Source: Chryseobacterium sp. OV279 (GTDB lineage: Bacteria > Bacteroidota > Bacteroidia > Flavobacteriales > Weeksellaceae). From it: a stretch of 64,000 bases of DNA. Each line of letters starts with the position of its first letter. Position 1 is the stretch's first letter. The DNA is taken from positions 524,371 to 588,370 of the forward strand of contig NZ_FQUD01000002.1 in the NCBI RefSeq assembly GCF_900128945.1, in the 5' to 3' direction. Below are positions 62,706-64,000 of this stretch, piece by piece. The notes below the pieces were generated by a model. It did not search any database, had not been told where the DNA came from, and saw only the letters and a program-made list of their open reading frames with translations. A program made the translations under genes and the position numbers.

Positions 62706-64000
62706 ATGAAAAAAACTCTATTGTCGTTTTTATTCTTCTTAATGGCGACACTCATCAATGCCCAGGTGATTCTGGGCAGCGGAACTACACAGGGCGGGTA
62801 TATGCCTGTGGATGTGAATTTCGGCTATAATTACAGTCAGCAGATTTTTACCAAGACTGAAATTAATGCAGCAGCAGCAGGCAATGTTACGGGGGTAAAA
62901 TTCTTTCTCCCGAATAATGCAGATATTTCCAAATCTGTTGATTGGGTGGTTTATGTAGGACATACCACTAAGACAAGCTTTAGCTCTGTTACAGACTGGG
63001 TTCCTTTAGCCAGTATGACTCAGGTATTTTCAGGAGCCGTAAGTGTCGTGGGTAATGAAGTTACGGTCAACTTCAGTTCACCTTTTGCCTATAACAATAC
63101 CGATAACCTGGTTATTGCTATTGATGAAAATACGGCAGACTATACGGCTAGTACCAATAAGTTTTACACGTATACAGGACCTTCAAATTCAGGGTTAGCA
63201 TACAGAAGTGATACGATAAATCCAGATCCTGCAGCTCCTCCTTCAGGAACACGTGGGACTACCAAATCTGTTACCTCATTGTTGGGGCTTTCTCCGGCAG
63301 CAGCACCGGTATGTCCGGTTGTTTCTGCTCCTGCAGCAAATGCAACCAATGTATCTGTGTTGCCTACGATCAGTTGGGCGGGATCCAGCTATGCATCTTC
63401 TTACAAGTTGAGCGTAGGAACAACGCCAGGAGGTACAGATGTGATGAATATGGTAGATATTGGAAATGTTGTCAGTTATACATTTACCAGCTCTCTTGGC
63501 TTCAGTACGCAGTACTATTATACAGTATATGCATTAAACTCAGTGGGAGCAAGTACCGGATGTACGGAAAGAAGCTTTACTACTGCTTCGTTGGGATGCC
63601 CTTCCGTAAGTATTCCTGCAGCATCTGTACTGGGAACTTCGGTAAAGCCTACATTTACATGGTCTGCTGTAACAGGTGTGACAGGGTACCGTTTGAGTAT
63701 CGGGACATCTGCAGGAGCTAATAATGTATTGAGTAATTTTGACTTAGGAAATGTATTGAGTTACACTTTAACTGCAGCACAGCAGCTTAACCCTTCTACT
63801 CAATATTTTTATACAATAACAGCCTACACCGCAAATGCTGCTTCTACAGGATGTACGGAAAGAAACTTCACTACAGGAGCCACATTACCTCCTGCTAATG
63901 ATGATTGTTCCGGGGCAGTTTCGTTAACAGTTAATCCTGGGTTGACTTGTACAACGTCAACACCAGGGAATACTCTTGGGGCTACTTTCTCTATGGCCGC
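62706..64000 (+). CDS. Secreted fibronectin-type-III-like surface protein, cut by window end
   Basis: The frame is open from ATG at 62706 to the window end (431 codons and more), so the C-terminus is missing. A signal peptide ends at TLINAQ (about residue 20). A beta-rich first domain (about 21-195) is followed by two fibronectin-like repeats with matching phrases: APAANATNVSVLPTISW...GCTERSFTT and PAASVLGTSVKPTFTW...GCTERNFTT. The stretch NDDCSGAVSLTV near the end opens another domain. Such proteins usually end in a T9SS sorting domain, which would lie outside this window. Adhesion is a likely but unproven role. Confidence 0.85.
   Translation, partial: MKKTLLSFLFFLMATLINAQVILGSGTTQGGYMPVDVNFGYNYSQQIFTKTEINAAAAGNVTGVKFFLPNNADISKSVDWVVYVGHTTKTSFSSVTDWVPLASMTQVFSGAVSVVGNEVTVNFSSPFAYNNTDNLVIAIDENTADYTASTNKFYTYTGPSNSGLAYRSDTINPDPAAPPSGTRGTTKSVTSLLGLSPAAAPVCPVVSAPAANATNVSVLPTISWAGSSYASSYKLSVGTTPGGTDVMNMVDIGNVVSYTFTSSLGFSTQYYYTVYALNSVGASTGCTERSFTTASLGCPSVSIPAASVLGTSVKPTFTWSAVTGVTGYRLSIGTSAGANNVLSNFDLGNVLSYTLTAAQQLNPSTQYFYTITAYTANAASTGCTERNFTTGATLPPANDDCSGAVSLTVNPGLTCTTSTPGNTLGATFSMA

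Overview
The window is a stretch of chromosome from a flavobacterium, most likely Chryseobacterium or a close relative (Weeksellaceae). Supporting signs are: low G+C with AT-rich intergenic DNA; -7 promoter boxes of the Bacteroidetes form TAnnTTTG near many starts; C-terminal type IX secretion (T9SS) sorting domains on secreted proteins; families such as DUF5686, OmpP1/FadL and an endo-F1-like GH18 glycosidase; a DNA polymerase III alpha subunit with an N-terminal proofreading exonuclease; and a fused E1 alpha/beta 2-oxoacid dehydrogenase. No rRNA, tRNA, transposase, integrase, CRISPR array or prophage gene was seen.

Layout. 1-10.7 kb, minus strand: an M28 peptidase / small protein / DUF5686 operon, a diheme peroxidase and a PhoX-like phosphatase separated by a hairpin, then alaS. 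10.7-14.1 kb: repeat-filled spacers around an ECF sigma factor, a zinc-finger anti-sigma candidate, an RclC-like membrane protein and an MsrA-MsrB fusion, which looks like an oxidative (hypochlorite-type) stress module. 14.1-17.9 kb: a membrane protein, a two-gene ABC exporter with an operator-like site, and an alpha/beta hydrolase. 17.9-30.1 kb: a degenerate AAA+ ATPase bracketed by inverted copies of a roughly 230-bp repeat, a DAO-type oxidoreductase, prfB, DedA, hydrolases, DUF808, a HExxH protein, grpE-dnaJ and an exact 90-bp tandem triplication. 30.1-40.6 kb: a metal transporter with an operator-like dyad, a DUF937-OmpA protein, proS, a Gly/Trp/Asn-rich lipoprotein paired with an OmpP1 porin, a ZIP transporter with a methyltransferase, and an RNA methyltransferase. 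40.6-49.7 kb: surface proteins, GH18, AraC/SDR, a glycosyltransferase, a PLP sulfur-amino-acid lyase divergent from an Lrp regulator, and a bestrophin. 49.7-64 kb: a possible 11-residue peptide unit, a large SDGTxAGT-repeat T9SS protein, E1 alpha/beta dehydrogenase, a T9SS subtilase, dnaE, and a fibronectin-like secreted protein cut by the window end.

Most of the window is ordinary core genome. The parts most worth a second look are the AAA+ gene with its flanking repeats, the tiny peptide transcription unit near 49.8 kb, the operator-like dyads in front of the metal transporter and the ABC transporter, the hairpin that abuts the peroxidase start codon, and the 90-bp tandem repeat. All functions are inferred by reading the sequence; no database search was run.
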